Assembly: GCA_905220665.1 (NCBI GenBank)
Contig: CAJNAR010000162.1
Location: 124,001 to 188,000, forward strand
Direction: 5' to 3'
Length of the DNA stretch: 64,000 nt
From: Albugo candida
Taxonomy: Eukaryota > Oomycota > Peronosporomycetes > Albuginales > Albuginaceae
The notes beneath the pieces were generated by a model. That model was not told where the DNA came from. It ran no database searches and saw only the letters and a list, made by a program, of their open reading frames with translations. The translations under genes were made by a program, and so were the position numbers. The stretch's first letter is position 1. Each line of letters begins with the position of its first letter. This document shows positions 1 to 13,900 of the stretch, piece after piece.

Positions 1-1501
1 ATTCTTGCTGATGATGTACTTCCATTGATAAGATCGGATACGCCAATGTGAATTCCGTCGCGCTGTCAATATATCGTACCATTCCACCCCGTATCATCGT
101 CGATCCGATATGAAAAACAGTGAGAATTGGTTTCTTTCGACTTGCAACAAACAAAAGACCGGATGTCGAATCGAGTAACAGCTCATTTGAAATTGTATCA
201 GATGCATCTGCGTCTTGAGAGGACCTTAGCTTGATGGTCTGATCACAGGCTGGTTGCATAGATTCTGTCAAAGCGGCATTCCAAAACGCAATCTGCCGAT
301 TTCCGTCACCACCAAGAACAAGAGTTGCTGGCTTATACGGCTCAGAATGGTGGAAAAATACGCTTGTGACAGCTTTTCCATTGAATGGTTCAAATTGATG
401 CACAAAATGGCCATTCTGATTGTCAAGAAGACCGCCAACACGAAAAATCCGAACTAATCCATCACTTCCAGCAGTAATGACACATTCTCCATCCATCGAG
501 AACGTAAAATCGTGCATTACACCATCTGGTTGAGTGCATGTGATACTACTCTCACTAATGTTATCGGAGTCCGATCCAGAGCTACTGAAGGATTTCAGGT
601 TTATAACATACACTTTGCTCCCATCCGCAGCTCCTATTTTATCACTACTTTGTGGATGCCATTTGATTAATCGAGTTTCACACGCAATCACTTTATTGAC
701 TGTGAAAGTCAAAGGATCTGGCTGCATATCCCAAATAATAATCTTGTTATCGGTTGCCGTGCTGCATAAGAGATTACTTTGTGGCTGAAAAAAAGCCAAA
801 TCTACCACTTGGTGATTCTCATGTCTTCTCAGCAAGCAACGATCGACTGATGTTTGACTAATGACCCGAATCAGACCATTTCGAATTGGGTACGATATGA
901 ACTGATTGTTCACGCTAACGAGCTTCCCGGTCTCGTGACCTCTAACGGACTGGTATAGAGTTATCGGTGTGACCTCAAGATTCTGTGTAGCGCATTCTTC
1001 AGAAATGCTGTGTTCAATCTGCTCTCGGTATGGAAACTTCAGTCCAGGATGATTCAGTGTGTCTTGGTTCGAACTCATTGAATTCATCGCACTGGTTCTG
1101 CTTGTTACACTTTCGTTTGGACCCGATGATTGCATTCCTCCGTTTCCCAGAGACATGTCTGACACAAGTCTTGCATTTCCGCTATTAGGAGGTGTGAAAG
1201 TGAAGCTCTTATGCATCAAATTTTGGCTCTGTGACTGCAATAAAGCATCGGGATAAAGCTGCGAATGTGTGTAGAATTTACTAATTCTGTTCTCGCTTGT
1301 CGAAGTGTGCGCAGAGGAAGAAAACGAGTGAGTTGCGGAATTAACTGTTTGGCTTTGGGATGGCATTGCCGACAAGTTTGAATTACTGAGTTGAGGCCGA
1401 TTTATCGAAGAGTAGGGAGAAGGAGGAAGAGGGGGAAGAGGAGGAGGATTTGGGTCTTCCAAGTTGCTCTGTGAGCCGGTTGATGAGTTGTTATACGACA
1501 T
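1..1501 (-). CDS. EDC4/Ge-1-like mRNA decapping scaffold (WD40), partial at window edge
   Basis: An open frame runs from an ATG at 1501 off the left edge, so the C-terminus is missing. The first ~170 residues are low-complexity, rich in Pro, Ser and Asn. WD40-type repeats follow, with segments such as KLVSVNNQFISYPIR, IRVISQTSVDR and CSTATDNKIIIWDM. The order 'GxLVSVxNxFxxYxIR...VRVIS' is how the EDC4/Ge-1 propeller begins in animals and plants. EDC4 is a cytoplasmic P-body protein that joins DCP1 and DCP2 and promotes 5' decapping. The C-terminal helical domain would lie outside the window. The next gene is on the same strand 260 bp upstream. The family call is from remembered motif similarity; another WD40 scaffold is less likely. 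Confidence 0.75.
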   Translation of the reverse strand, partial: MSYNNSSTGSQSNLEDPNPPPLPPLPPSPYSSINRPQLSNSNLSAMPSQSQTVNSATHSFSSSAHTSTSENRISKFYTHSQLYPDALLQSQSQNLMHKSFTFTPPNSGNARLVSDMSLGNGGMQSSGPNESVTSRTSAMNSMSSNQDTLNHPGLKFPYREQIEHSISEECATQNLEVTPITLYQSVRGHETGKLVSVNNQFISYPIRNGLIRVISQTSVDRCLLRRHENHQVVDLAFFQPQSNLLCSTATDNKIIIWDMQPDPLTFTVNKVIACETRLIKWHPQSSDKIGAADGSKVYVINLKSFSSSGSDSDNISESSITCTQPDGVMHDFTFSMDGECVITAGSDGLVRIFRVGGLLDNQNGHFVHQFEPFNGKAVTSVFFHHSEPYKPATLVLGGDGNRQIAFWNAALTESMQPACDQTIKLRSSQDADASDTISNELLLDSTSGLLFVASRKKPILTVFHIGSTMIRGGMVRYIDSATEFTLAYPILSMEVHHQQE

Positions 1502-1761
1502 TTACGCTTGACGGAATACTCGCTAATGTCCGTCACGTGTTCCTCGATGAAATGAGATTTTATTTGAGTAAACACTGTGAATGCTAACAGTCACAAGAAT
1601 ATTTGTCTACAAAACTAGTACACATCCGGTAGGTTTACTACAATGTTAGCCTTCTTACCTCGCATTTTTACACAAAAGAATGCGAAATGCGCTTGATGAT
1701 GTGGCGATGCACTGAGACCCCAAAAAGCTCGAAAACGGTGACTATCATATTCAACTATCGT

Positions 1762-3225
1762 TCAGCTACAACGCAGAAAAGGTAAGGAGCGCATGTTATC
1801 ATCTTTATCGAATAAATCGTTCGCTATGGCTAAGAGCGAGTTATAACGAAGCATACTTTCAGTTTGACTCCATCCTCCAAATTTCACATATTCAATTTCC
1901 AATCCCACTGCCAAAGCAATCAGCATTTCTGATGACAGTAGAGATTCCGAAGATGTGGTTTCCATGACGATTGAGCATCCCACATTATGAGCATAGCGAA
2001 CAGATTCTATGAATTCGGAAACTGTCGTATATTGTCCCAGACTCAGCACCAATGGCATAGGACTACTTTTATCGAGATTCTTAATAGACTCGGGACTGAT
2101 TCTGCGTGCAATAAGTGTAAATGACGGGTCGATTTGAGCCAATTTGGTATCTCTCATTTTATCCTCAAGCGCACTCAATGCTGAAATGTCCATAGCATCA
2201 AACGGTAGAATGATAGAAGATAGAGGCAAAGCTTCAATTATTTCATCAATTTTGTCAATTTGATCACCTTTTGCAACTCCTAAATCCGTTTGAACTTGAT
2301 CAGAGTTGACAAAAACGTTCAATCCGATTTGCAAACATTCTTCGGCGCGCTGCTGATCAGAGGATGTGCAGGGCGATTGCATCAAACTTTTTAGACATTC
2401 GATGAGGTTCACATCTTGGAACGACAAAGCGTGACACGCAGTGCCCGACTTACTTAGGCTTACTTTGCCTTGTTTCAAATGTAGTGCCAAAGTTGCTATC
2501 ATCTTAGAGCTCAAGTCCAAAGCTCTATATATACTTTTCACATTATGGGGTACAAGAAAGATTTCCTGCAGTAGCGTAGAAGCTGCGGTGTTTTCCAAAA
2601 GATTGATGATCGGTATTGGAATGCGTAGCTTTTCGGTTGGAATAGCTGCTAATGCAGCAATGAAATGAACGAGCTCAGTGCCTTCAATTTTAGCACCTGC
2701 TTCCAGGACTGCAAGGGAGGTGGCTAAACAGGTTGCATTGCCAATGATAGGTACAATACTCTGTAAGATCGAGTCAACTCGCGTCTGATCTGTCAGTATG
2801 ATATCATTGCGCGCCAACTTTTGTTCAAGTACTTGCTGCATTTCCTCGGTACTTGATGTGTCATTCAAATCGCTTTCCCCATCAGGAGTACTGGAAGCAG
2901 TACACCACGGATCAGAAGTTGATATTGTCACATCCACCGAAAATCTACAGGTTTGGAGTCGAACCATTATAGCAGAACGACCTTCACAGCTGAAAGAGTC
3001 AATCAATTTGATTCCGATAAGCCGTTTCTGGGATGTTGACTGTGCATCGAGCAACTTTGCAAGCTCAGCGTATGGGTCCTCAGAGCGCTTTATGAGAACT
3101 GAGTTCAAAACTTCATTCAAAGTCTGCTCAATATTATTGACGCGGAGATACTCTTCGGTCACTTCACGTTCATTGATCGCAAACGCTGTCAGACCATCGG
3201 TCGGGTTCATCCCGTGTCCTTTCAT
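1762..3225 (-). CDS. Enolase-4-like protein (degenerate enolase fold with N-terminal docking-type helix region)
   Basis: Single-exon protein of 487 residues. Residues ~20-60 (EEYLRVNNIEQTLNEVLNSV and following) resemble the RIIa/dimerisation-docking-like start of vertebrate ENO4. The last ~100 residues follow the enolase C-terminal barrel: a stretch ending in CSIVMETTSSES sits where enolase has VSHRSGET, and YVKFGGWSQTESMLRYN where it has IKTGAPCRSERLAKYN. The catalytic Lys/His and metal ligands of true enolase are not recognisable, so glycolytic activity is doubtful. ENO4 in animals is a sperm-flagellum protein, and a flagellar role in zoospores is my inference. The gene is divergent from the CDKL kinase with 168 bp between the start codons. 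Confidence 0.6.
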   Translation of the reverse strand: MKGHGMNPTDGLTAFAINEREVTEEYLRVNNIEQTLNEVLNSVLIKRSEDPYAELAKLLDAQSTSQKRLIGIKLIDSFSCEGRSAIMVRLQTCRFSVDVTISTSDPWCTASSTPDGESDLNDTSSTEEMQQVLEQKLARNDIILTDQTRVDSILQSIVPIIGNATCLATSLAVLEAGAKIEGTELVHFIAALAAIPTEKLRIPIPIINLLENTAASTLLQEIFLVPHNVKSIYRALDLSSKMIATLALHLKQGKVSLSKSGTACHALSFQDVNLIECLKSLMQSPCTSSDQQRAEECLQIGLNVFVNSDQVQTDLGVAKGDQIDKIDEIIEALPLSSIILPFDAMDISALSALEDKMRDTKLAQIDPSFTLIARRISPESIKNLDKSSPMPLVLSLGQYTTVSEFIESVRYAHNVGCSIVMETTSSESLLSSEMLIALAVGLEIEYVKFGGWSQTESMLRYNSLLAIANDLFDKDDNMRSLPFLRCS

Positions 3226-3393
3226 TCAGCTTCGGCCGATTCTATTGTATGGCGCTGTCGAATACTATAGGAGGCGCCCACCTAATTTGTCGTTACATTT
3301 TTATGAAGTGGCGGTAAGGCGTTGTCATGTCCATTGGATTCATCAAATTATAGCTTTTGTTGAGGACATAAGATCGCACCGAAGACATTCGAA
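3226..3393. promoter_or_regulatory. Shared intergenic region between two divergent genes
   Basis: These 168 bp separate the ATG of the enolase-4-like gene (minus, 3225) from the ATG of the CDKL kinase (plus, 3394). They must hold both promoters and 5' leaders unless one promoter lies inside the neighbouring gene. I see no clear TATA box. The region has short T-rich tracts only. Confidence 0.4.
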
Positions 3394-5157
<1,764 letters not shown>

Positions 5158-7029
5158 TTGGAGCGCTGATATTATCTATTATCTTATTTATCCGAAGAAG
5201 TCCATCATGACCATGATATACGATGTCGTCAGGATTAGATCATGTTGCCATCGATCAATGATCTATGCAGCTTCAGTCTTTGCGAGACGAAATTTGAGCC
5301 CAATCAACTGACTTTATGCCCATTCGAACCGCTTCTGCGGGGAACATTCGGAAATTAAATCCACGAATCATGAATACCTTGCTGTCCTCAAATTATGCGA
5401 TTTCAAAATAAATGTGGTTGTTAATCTTACTCACGGTCGCTGTTTGACGATTCTTAGCACTTCTTTAGTTCATATTGACATCTCTTCCACGCTGATGAGC
5501 AATCAATAGAGCAAGGATGACTTGAGCCTGCCGCTACTCGATCAAATGAATTGCTCGCTTTGTCATCGAAAATAAAATGTACCGATCGAAGCAAAGACTA
5601 TCATTTATAACCATGGCGAGCTGCAATTCCATTTTTTTTTAAAGAAATCGCGCCCAAGACGCATCTTAGCTCGCATAAAGTTATAGATCGGGAAATCAAC
5701 TGCGCAGGACGAGAAATTTGCAGTGACAATATATCAATTTGATTTTTAGCTCTAAGGGGCCAGAGGAACGCAAATACAAATACTCGCAACAGCTCTTACA
5801 AATTCCTTGCGGGCACAGGTACGGGTTCAAAACGGAAACATGTTTCAACTTCGCACTACTTGGAAGTCGAGGTATCAAATAAGACTTCTAAAGTGATCAA
5901 TTTACAATATATGTCTCGACTATAGCTCCCACAATTGCTATCTTTCAATCAACCATCATTAGGTCGCGTTCATTGCATTCGTATAGCTTTTATTCACAAT
6001 TTTCATGACTATATACAAAAATCCCGCAAAATCTGTGCATGCTTGTCTGTTCGCGTATGAGATATTCACTTAACTTACCAGCGCTATTGCGGCGGAACTC
6101 AGTCCATGTATGTGGAATCCATCGGTCACCATCGTCGAAGGATCCCTTTCATTTGCGAAAATGACTTCCAGCATTTTGGGAAGACTTTCCAGGTGAGTAT
6201 TTCCAACCGTTCCGGTTTGACCAAGGCTCATAGCGTAACGTGATCAGGTTACACGAGGAGGAAGTTTGCTACTCAATCGAGTCGAGCAGAAACAGGACTT
6301 GTATGTCTCCTCCATCCTGTTTTCAAAAGCAGGAAATAGGGTCTCACGGAATGCGATATCGAGTCTTGAAACGTCTCACTGCCCCAGCGTATCAGATGCG
6401 TAGACTTACACAAGAAAACAGGCAAGCAACTGCTTCAAGCTCACCACGCTTGCTCCGAATATTCTTCGCGGTCATTCTCTTCCGGAACCACCTTCGATAA
6501 CAGCGGAATTGAATATGCGTTGGTGCTACAACCCGTCGACAAAAATGTACACATAATCCGATGGATCATCTTAGCCATTTATTTATTGTGATGTGTTTTG
6601 ATGATGGAACATGACAAACTCTCGTTGCCGCACTTTCGTTTTGTTTGGAGTAACATGCGAATAGTCTGAATCTGAATGTCAATCATATAAGCTGAGTTTC
6701 TATGTGTACTGTACAGTTCTTTCTCTTTGTGCTTTGTCGATCATCAAAGAATACCCATGGAATATCCAATGAACTAAAGCTAGCGTATGTTCGACTCGAG
6801 CAGGGTAGTGATGAAAGAACTTGACGTCATTCGAAAAAATACTAGTGCTATGCTCACACTCTAGAGTTGCTGAATGGAAATGACACGTTAAAGCGATACA
6901 AATTCTCAAAGTTTGGTAGAAGTTGGTTGTTATCGTCTTTGTTCCCGTACGGCCGAATTCATCCGCTTGAGGTAACGAGAATTAAAGCTGTTCCACCGGC
7001 TGTGGATAAGGCGGTCAGAGAGCGTAACT
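5158..7029. other. Gene-poor stretch; one weak candidate small gene
   Basis: No ORF here has recognisable similarity. The only candidate is at about 6162-6540 (+): an ATG exon encoding TSSILGRLSR, a plausible mitochondrial presequence, is followed by a GTGAGT donor and an acceptor near 6246. The downstream frame is open for ~50 residues before a stop. I cannot assign a family, and the frame after splicing is ambiguous. The rest looks like non-coding or decayed sequence. Confidence 0.35.
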
Positions 7030-9990
7030 AATGCTAATGGTAAAGTTGCGGTCGAACGGATCGAAATCGAGAATTCGGGCTATCGACGATTGTCCATGAA
7101 AAGTTATCTCGAATGATGGCGAGAGAATCAGTTGAGCTGCACCATTGCCAATTACAGTGCTGGGCTATATGATTGATGGAACCGGTTCTCTCAACATTAC
7201 CTGACGATGTGTTCCAATGGCCGACTTTGATACAGACCAAGGAAAGTCAGCAGTTTTCACCACCAAACTCTCATGTTATGAAGAGGAGAATGGCTATCGA
7301 AGGAAAAGCGTGACAAATAGCGCTAGGTGGCGAACAAAGTAGAGTCAGGACCGACCTCTGCGATCTCCAATAGCTATATAATCGATTAGTAGTACTGAAC
7401 GAGCCGTCTTCGAGCGGGTTGATTGATAGCGTCTCATTCGGAGCGACGGATTTGTGCATCCGATTGTGCGTAATAGCCCATTTCAGCAATGGGAGACATC
7501 ACGGTATTGAATCCACTTTTCTTATGTTGGAGAAAACATTGTGGTGGACCGTATGAAGAAAGATGTAAATGCTTTCATGATAGAGTGCTTCCATTGCTCG
7601 ATCAGTGAACAAAACCATGTGCCGAGACCGCTTGGAGAAGCTCTCCATGCGACCAAACCCAATGAGATTATACATTTCGGCTATATGTGTATGGAGAGAA
7701 GTGCTCAATGTAAAGAATAATTTTTGTCGTCAAGGACGATGCTACAAAGTACGTTTGATTATTGCCAACAAAGCAAGTAGACTCAATCAAAGTGATTTCC
7801 AAGTTTTGGTGTATGTCATACATGCTTTTCAGACCAAGGTACCCGATTCATAAATGAGCTTTTCTGTGAAATGCAGCGAGTACTGGGATCAATCTATCAC
7901 TTCACCACGCCGAGGTGTCCGGTCTAATGAAATTGTTCAAATAGCCGACAGAAAAGCTCTTAAAGTATAAGAGTACTGCAGACCTAATGGAAATGCAACG
8001 AAACGGGTGGGACAACATTATTACTATGAAACATTCAATTATAAAGCAGCACCACCCCATCACTTGACGATGAAAACCCAGTTAAGGCTATGACTAGATT
8101 GCCAATGCCTTTGATAGAATATTCGTGAATTCTACGAGTCTAGCACCGGCGACAGCTCTCCAGTGGATATGGATTTTGAGAAAAACGCAGGAATTTGTAT
8201 GCGCTACAAAAGCGAGTGTCGATACCTTCGAACGAAGGAAGAGAGAGAATGGACATGGAAACACTAGAATGTTATGGATTTTGTGTTATACGCCGACATG
8301 TGGCGGAAACCCATCAAAAATTCAAGATTAAATGAAACAGTCCAGCCCAAGTAGCCGAACAATCTCCGACTGGATTTCGAGATCCAAAATCTGGTCACAC
8401 AAGAAATACGTGAAGTACATTCGTCCCGTTTGAAGTTTCAAGCTGACGGCGTCTAATGCTCACGACAATGAGAGTCATGTGATTGAGCGAGTCAAAGCTC
8501 ATGAGAGATGCACTCGCGCTTGTTCGTCAGTACTGCAAATCGAAGAAAGAATGATGTAGTCGATCTAATTGAAGACCGAGTCCTGTCCTCGAACGCCATA
8601 CCATGTTGTTGATGTTCGCGCATGTGTTTTGTAGAAAGCCGTATTTGTCGGAATGGATGATTTTGAGTAGACGAAATCAACATTCGCATTTCTGTGTCCG
8701 CGGGAATATAAGCCCATTGTTTCCCTAGTAAATCGCTGCCCATTCTTGGCGTCTAGGTTCCCCAATATAAAAGTAGCTGGCTTCTAAATCGCTGGATCAT
8801 CCCCAAAAAGAGTGTCTAAAATTATTTGGAATCGTTCTGTCGACGTCCCATTTGTGATGCGTGACATGTGTTATTGAGTATGCTTGGCGACTATGTCGGG
8901 AGAGATAAATATCAGCCCATAGCGGGGTGTGGAAGAAGGAAAAATGATGAACCAACCGTCGTGTACCGACGAGATCGTCCGTCATTTTGAAGCGCATTCA
9001 CGTCAAGAAGATGTCCTACTCGATCTTGCCCAACCTACCACCGAAAAGCCATGTCTTGTATTGCACGTAAACTTTTGATCTAAAGCTGTGATTGATAAGA
9101 AGAGAATCGTTTCTAACGTCGACTTTTGCACGCTATGACCATTCACATTTCTGTAGATCCATATATCTCCCGACGTGTTCCTGTGCTTTGTTTGAATCTT
9201 AAGGTTTTGAATTGGAAGAAAATTAGAATAGTCTCCTTTCATTGTGCGAATTAAATGGACGAGAAAGTGATGTTGCAATATCTACAATAAAAAGCACGTT
9301 ATCTACTTGCAGTAGACCATCAGAACGTCCGTGACTATAAGGGATAATGCCACCACATTCGGATGCGTTGTAACCATTCATGTTGTCGAAGGTGAATTTG
9401 AGGTATTTTGTTTGAACGGGTGAATGTTTCAATACAAATCCTAATTGACAAGTAAGTAATGTGCTTTGCAAATTTTGGCTTTGTTTGACGTGAAGTATGA
9501 CCCCGTGTCAATTTAGATTTACAATAAAGCATGAATTACCAAAAAGGGTCATCTCGTGACAGCACAGAATTTACATCGTATTATTGCATCAGCTTTCTGG
9601 TGGACACATATCACTGTGAATGGATCCTTGAATCCTTAAGTCGTCATAACGTTATTCCAGACTTTGGACCCGACAGCTGACTATTTATTCCCATGTGCAT
9701 CAAAGTCTTTGAAATCAGCCACAAGAATGTCAAGTATATTGGATTACTGCCCGTACTTCTTCAATATGACAAGCTTGCTTTTCTAGCGTAAAAGCCAAAG
9801 AACGTTTGCTTTCAGTCCGAGTATTCCACAACAAAAGAGTTATTTCGCAAAAAAAACACTTCAGCATAAGTGCCAACGTCATGTTGTCCGCTGCTCGAAA
9901 TATCTCAATCCATTGCTTCTTCACGTACAACTTGACAATAGATCCTAGCAAGGGTCAAAATGAAACTTTCATCACAATAAAGCATGAATC
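7030..9990 (-). mobile_element. Decayed Ty1/copia-like LTR retrotransposon remnant
   Basis: Short minus-strand reading frames, broken by many stops, appear in copia order from high to low coordinate. A gag-like piece lies at 9730-9951 (LLWNTRTESKRSLAFTLEKQ, compare the gag 'T..E.W..L...FEKQ' pattern). A protease/GAG-pre-integrase-like piece is at about 9223-9300 (VDNVLFIVDIATSL, compare 'LENVLYVPDLxxNLLS'). An integrase-end-like piece is at 8565-8765 (starts NGQRFTRETMG). The RNase H end is at 7034-7150 (RDNFSWTIVDSPNSRF, compare 'CDNxxxIxLxxNPxxHxRxKHI'). I could not find flanking LTRs, so the boundaries are approximate. The similarity is weak and by eye. Confidence 0.42.
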
Positions 9991-10980
9991 TTTTATAGCG
10001 CGCTGTGGGTCGTAGTTGCGGTAGGCATAGCTAATGCTGCGTTTTCGGCAACACTCATCTCAAAACGTATTTTACTTACTTATTACTTATACAACACATG
10101 CTCCGAATGATCTAATCTTTTTTGCTCTGGAGTCATTCCTGATGGACGTAGTGTATGTATTGTGTCTACGTTTACGATACATATTCGCTACTTCCCGCAT
10201 GAACTGAGAGACATGTGCATCGGGAGATGCAGAATTCTCTCAAAGCCATGCCAACATCGTCCAAAAGCTCAAGGGAATTTATGATAAATCGGATTGCGGT
10301 TCTCCACTTTTCGCATGAAAACCATATACATTCGTCGGTGCGATTATCTCACGATAGAAAGACACATGATTCTACGCGATAGCTTCGCTAATATCGGGAC
10401 GATCAGGGCAGGCCTATGACCTCAAACATTGCTACATGTCTGTATAGCTATTCAATGTAAAATGCAGCTTATACGGTGGCGGTAGAACTCGACAAACGCT
10501 ATCATTCACACTAAAGAGTCATTGTACAACAAAACTCTGACCCTACTAAGATGAACGATGTATTTGCACGTAGGCTACTGCAATTGGTCGTATACTCCAC
10601 AGCATTCGCCTCTACTACGTAAGCACGGTAATGTACACCCGAAACATACAAAGAGCTCTTTCCTTTTCTCATATTCCGAACGGAAAGTGACGCTATTCTA
10701 CCGACACGCATTGTATCAGTGCAAATTTTCTATCACATCGACAACAAGTCGATTTTATCGCAGAAATCAGCCTATGCCACAGGAACCAGAGTGGCCAGCA
10801 AGACAGATCTGATCGAGCTGTTGATAGTTCTGATAGTCAATAGCCGACGATCTATTAAGTAGTAGCATGGTCGGTATCTGATACGATAGAGATGTCTCAA
10901 ATTCGCATATTTTTTCCAAAGTAAAAACCTTACTAAACAAATCGAAAGATTCGAACCACACATTCAAGTTTTTCTTCTTC
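9991..10980. other. Non-coding region upstream of the aminopeptidase gene
   Basis: Only short, unconvincing frames occur. A pyrimidine-rich run ending in TTCTTCTTC directly precedes the ATG at 10981. The aminopeptidase promoter should lie in the last few hundred bases. I see no other gene. Confidence 0.4.
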
Positions 10981-13900
10981 ATGACTGACACTAAAGAACT
11001 CAAGCGATATCGCTTTACGCGCAAAGACTTCAAACCATTAGAGACCAAACCTCTCCATTTAGACTTGGTGTTTGACATCAGGCCTGAAAAAGTCTCGATC
11101 GTATCTAGCACAACTTTTCAGCATCTTGGCGAGAACGCGTTACATGAATTGCGACTAAATTCGAAGGAATTAGAAATTGTTCAGGTTGAACGAATCACTG
11201 CCTTCAAATCCACTCAAACCTGTAAAGACCTGGAAGAACACGTACTGTCATTCCAACTCCCTGTTTCGCTAAAGTATGAAGTGGATGCTGAGAATCATTT
11301 CTTGATCGTGAAGTTCGAGACACCAATTCAAAAAGAAGAGGAATTTGTGCTCAAATTCCACACAATTGCAACACCGAGCGAAAACATTTTGGAAGGATTG
11401 TATTACGATTATACTCCGACTGGAGCACCAAAAACAATCATAACGCAATGCCAACAGCACGGTTTCCAACGTATAACGCCTTGTATCGATACGATGGATG
11501 CAAAAGCCTATTATACGACAACTATAATTGCTGATAAAAAGTATACAAATATGATTACAAATGGCGATCTTGCTCATGATTTTTATGATGTCAATAATGA
11601 GCCAGTGTACCAGTCTCCAGAAAGCGTACTGGGTGAAGTGGATGAGAAACGTCACGTTCTCAAATATCATAATCACAAAGTGAAAATGGCTCCATACTTG
11701 TTCTTTCTCGGAGTTGGGACGTATGAGACGTATCGAAGGGAATTGGAGTTCCCAGATGGAGATACTATTCTTCTGGAAATTTTGGCTTTTCCAGGATTTT
11801 TCAAACCAGACGATGCAAAACAGGCGGTGAAAATGCTGCATGATTCCGTGCTATGGACGATGATTAGTCTCGGCCCAGAAGCGTGTCAGCATCACGAAGA
11901 GCGAAAACGGATATACGATCTAATTGAAGAGCGTGAAGGTCTAAAGGCGAAGAAAAGTAAGCTCTGCCTCGGACCGTGCGAAAAAAAAGACGTCACGGCA
12001 CTAAGCGATAAAAATGCCGACCGTTTGAAAGACATTCGTTCAGAACTCAAGACTTTGATCAAAGTATGGAATAAAACTGGCTACAAATACACTGGAGCTG
12101 TGTATCGAGAAATTGCCATGGAAAACTCATATTACGGGGGAATGGAGAATGTGGGCAACACCACAATCGTTAGCTCGTGTCTGTGTCCAAGCGAGCGCAT
12201 GGATGACGGATCGTATATGTATATGGAGCGCGTTAAAGTCCATGAATATTATCATAACATTAATGGCAGTCAAGTCACAGGTCAATCTCCGTTCGAAATT
12301 TGGCTGAATGAAGCTGTTACTGTTCACATGGAACGTAAACGCTGCGCTGCAATTTTTGGCTCTGATTACTCCCGTCTAAATGATGTTCTTTACATGTTTG
12401 CACCTCTTGGTCCGCTTGCGCAAGACAAGTCGGCAACTTCGCTTTCGATCGAACCGGAAGGATTCAATCAAACGCAAGAGCTGGTATCCGCCGTGACATA
12501 CTCAAAAGCTCCCGAGTTTGTTCGTATGGTGGAACTCATTATCGGAGAGGATCAATTCCACAAGGCATTGGACGTGTACCACACGAGGTATAGCTTTGGC
12601 AATGCCACAACGTTGGATTGGATCAATTGCATGGAGGAAGTATCACACTGTGACCTCAAAGAATTGGCTCGGACGTGGCTCAAACGACCGGGTCATCCAC
12701 ATGTGTCGTACTCCTCGACCTACGATCCAATTACTTGCGAATACAAAGTGTGGATGAAGCAATCTGGATTTGTAAATATGCCATCAGACAATGCTGGACC
12801 ATGGGTGATACCCGTTGATTACGCTCTTATCAAAGATGGAAAGGTCATAAAAGAGGGGCTCATCACCTTTCATGAGGAAGAATTCTCGTTCAGTATCAAA
12901 GACGTGAAAGAAAAGCCCGACTTCTTTTCATTTGGTCGAGGTTGGTCGTTCTTTGGCACTTCCAAGTCAGAAGATAATGCGATCGAGGTACTTGTGAAGC
13001 AAACAAAATCAGATCCTGACTCGGTGAACAGATATCAGGCGTACCGAATGGTGGCTGATCTGGAGAAGGCCAAGATCATCAATGGATTCCTGAAAGGAGA
13101 TTTGGATGTCACCATCTCTTCCGATTTTGTTGATCTGCACGCTTCGATTCTCTTTTCTGAGCACATCACACCGGCCGCGCGAGCGCTAACACTATCAGAG
13201 AAAAACACCGTGCCTACCAAAGATGAGTTGAGTCATCACTACATAGAGATCCGCAAGGCCACAAGAGCATTGCTTCAAGCTGTATGGGTGAAATATGCTC
13301 CTGAAATTGAGAAAATGTACACCAAGCTTTGCGAAAGCGCTCATCCGGGACCTCATTATGATCAATTTCAAGAACGCGCTTTGAAACAGCACTTGCTGTC
13401 ACTGATGGTCGCTGGAGGCGAAAAATCATTCTTACCAAACACACGTGCTGTCAATCCTACGACGAACCCAACGGATTTGGCCAAAGTTCTGCTGGAGACT
13501 TCGACATTTGCATCCGACAAAGCGACAGGCTTCAGTGTCATTATGAATGACGAACAGTATCCAGAGCGGTCACAAGTACAGGAACGGGTGTTTGAAGAAT
13601 GGCGTCAGACGCCAGATACGCTCACCAAGTATATCGGTGTCATAAGCTGCCTGCAAACGTCCGACGTGGGTAAGCAAATTAGAAAGCTGATTGCTCATCC
13701 AAGCTTCAACATGGCACAATCGAGTCACAGTCGAACGCTGGCAAGAGGATTGTCCCTCATCCGTCAATTCTCATTAGCCACTGACGAAGGGCTTCAACTT
13801 TTATCCGAATGCTTCACCAAAATCGGTAAAGTGAATCAAATGTCTGCATATCCAATTTTGCAATCTTTTGATCATTTGGATCGATTTGACCAAGAAACAC

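Noticed and set aside
11269..11841. 190-residue minus-strand ORF inside the aminopeptidase gene
   Set aside because: Antisense shadow of a strongly supported coding region, with no family signature.
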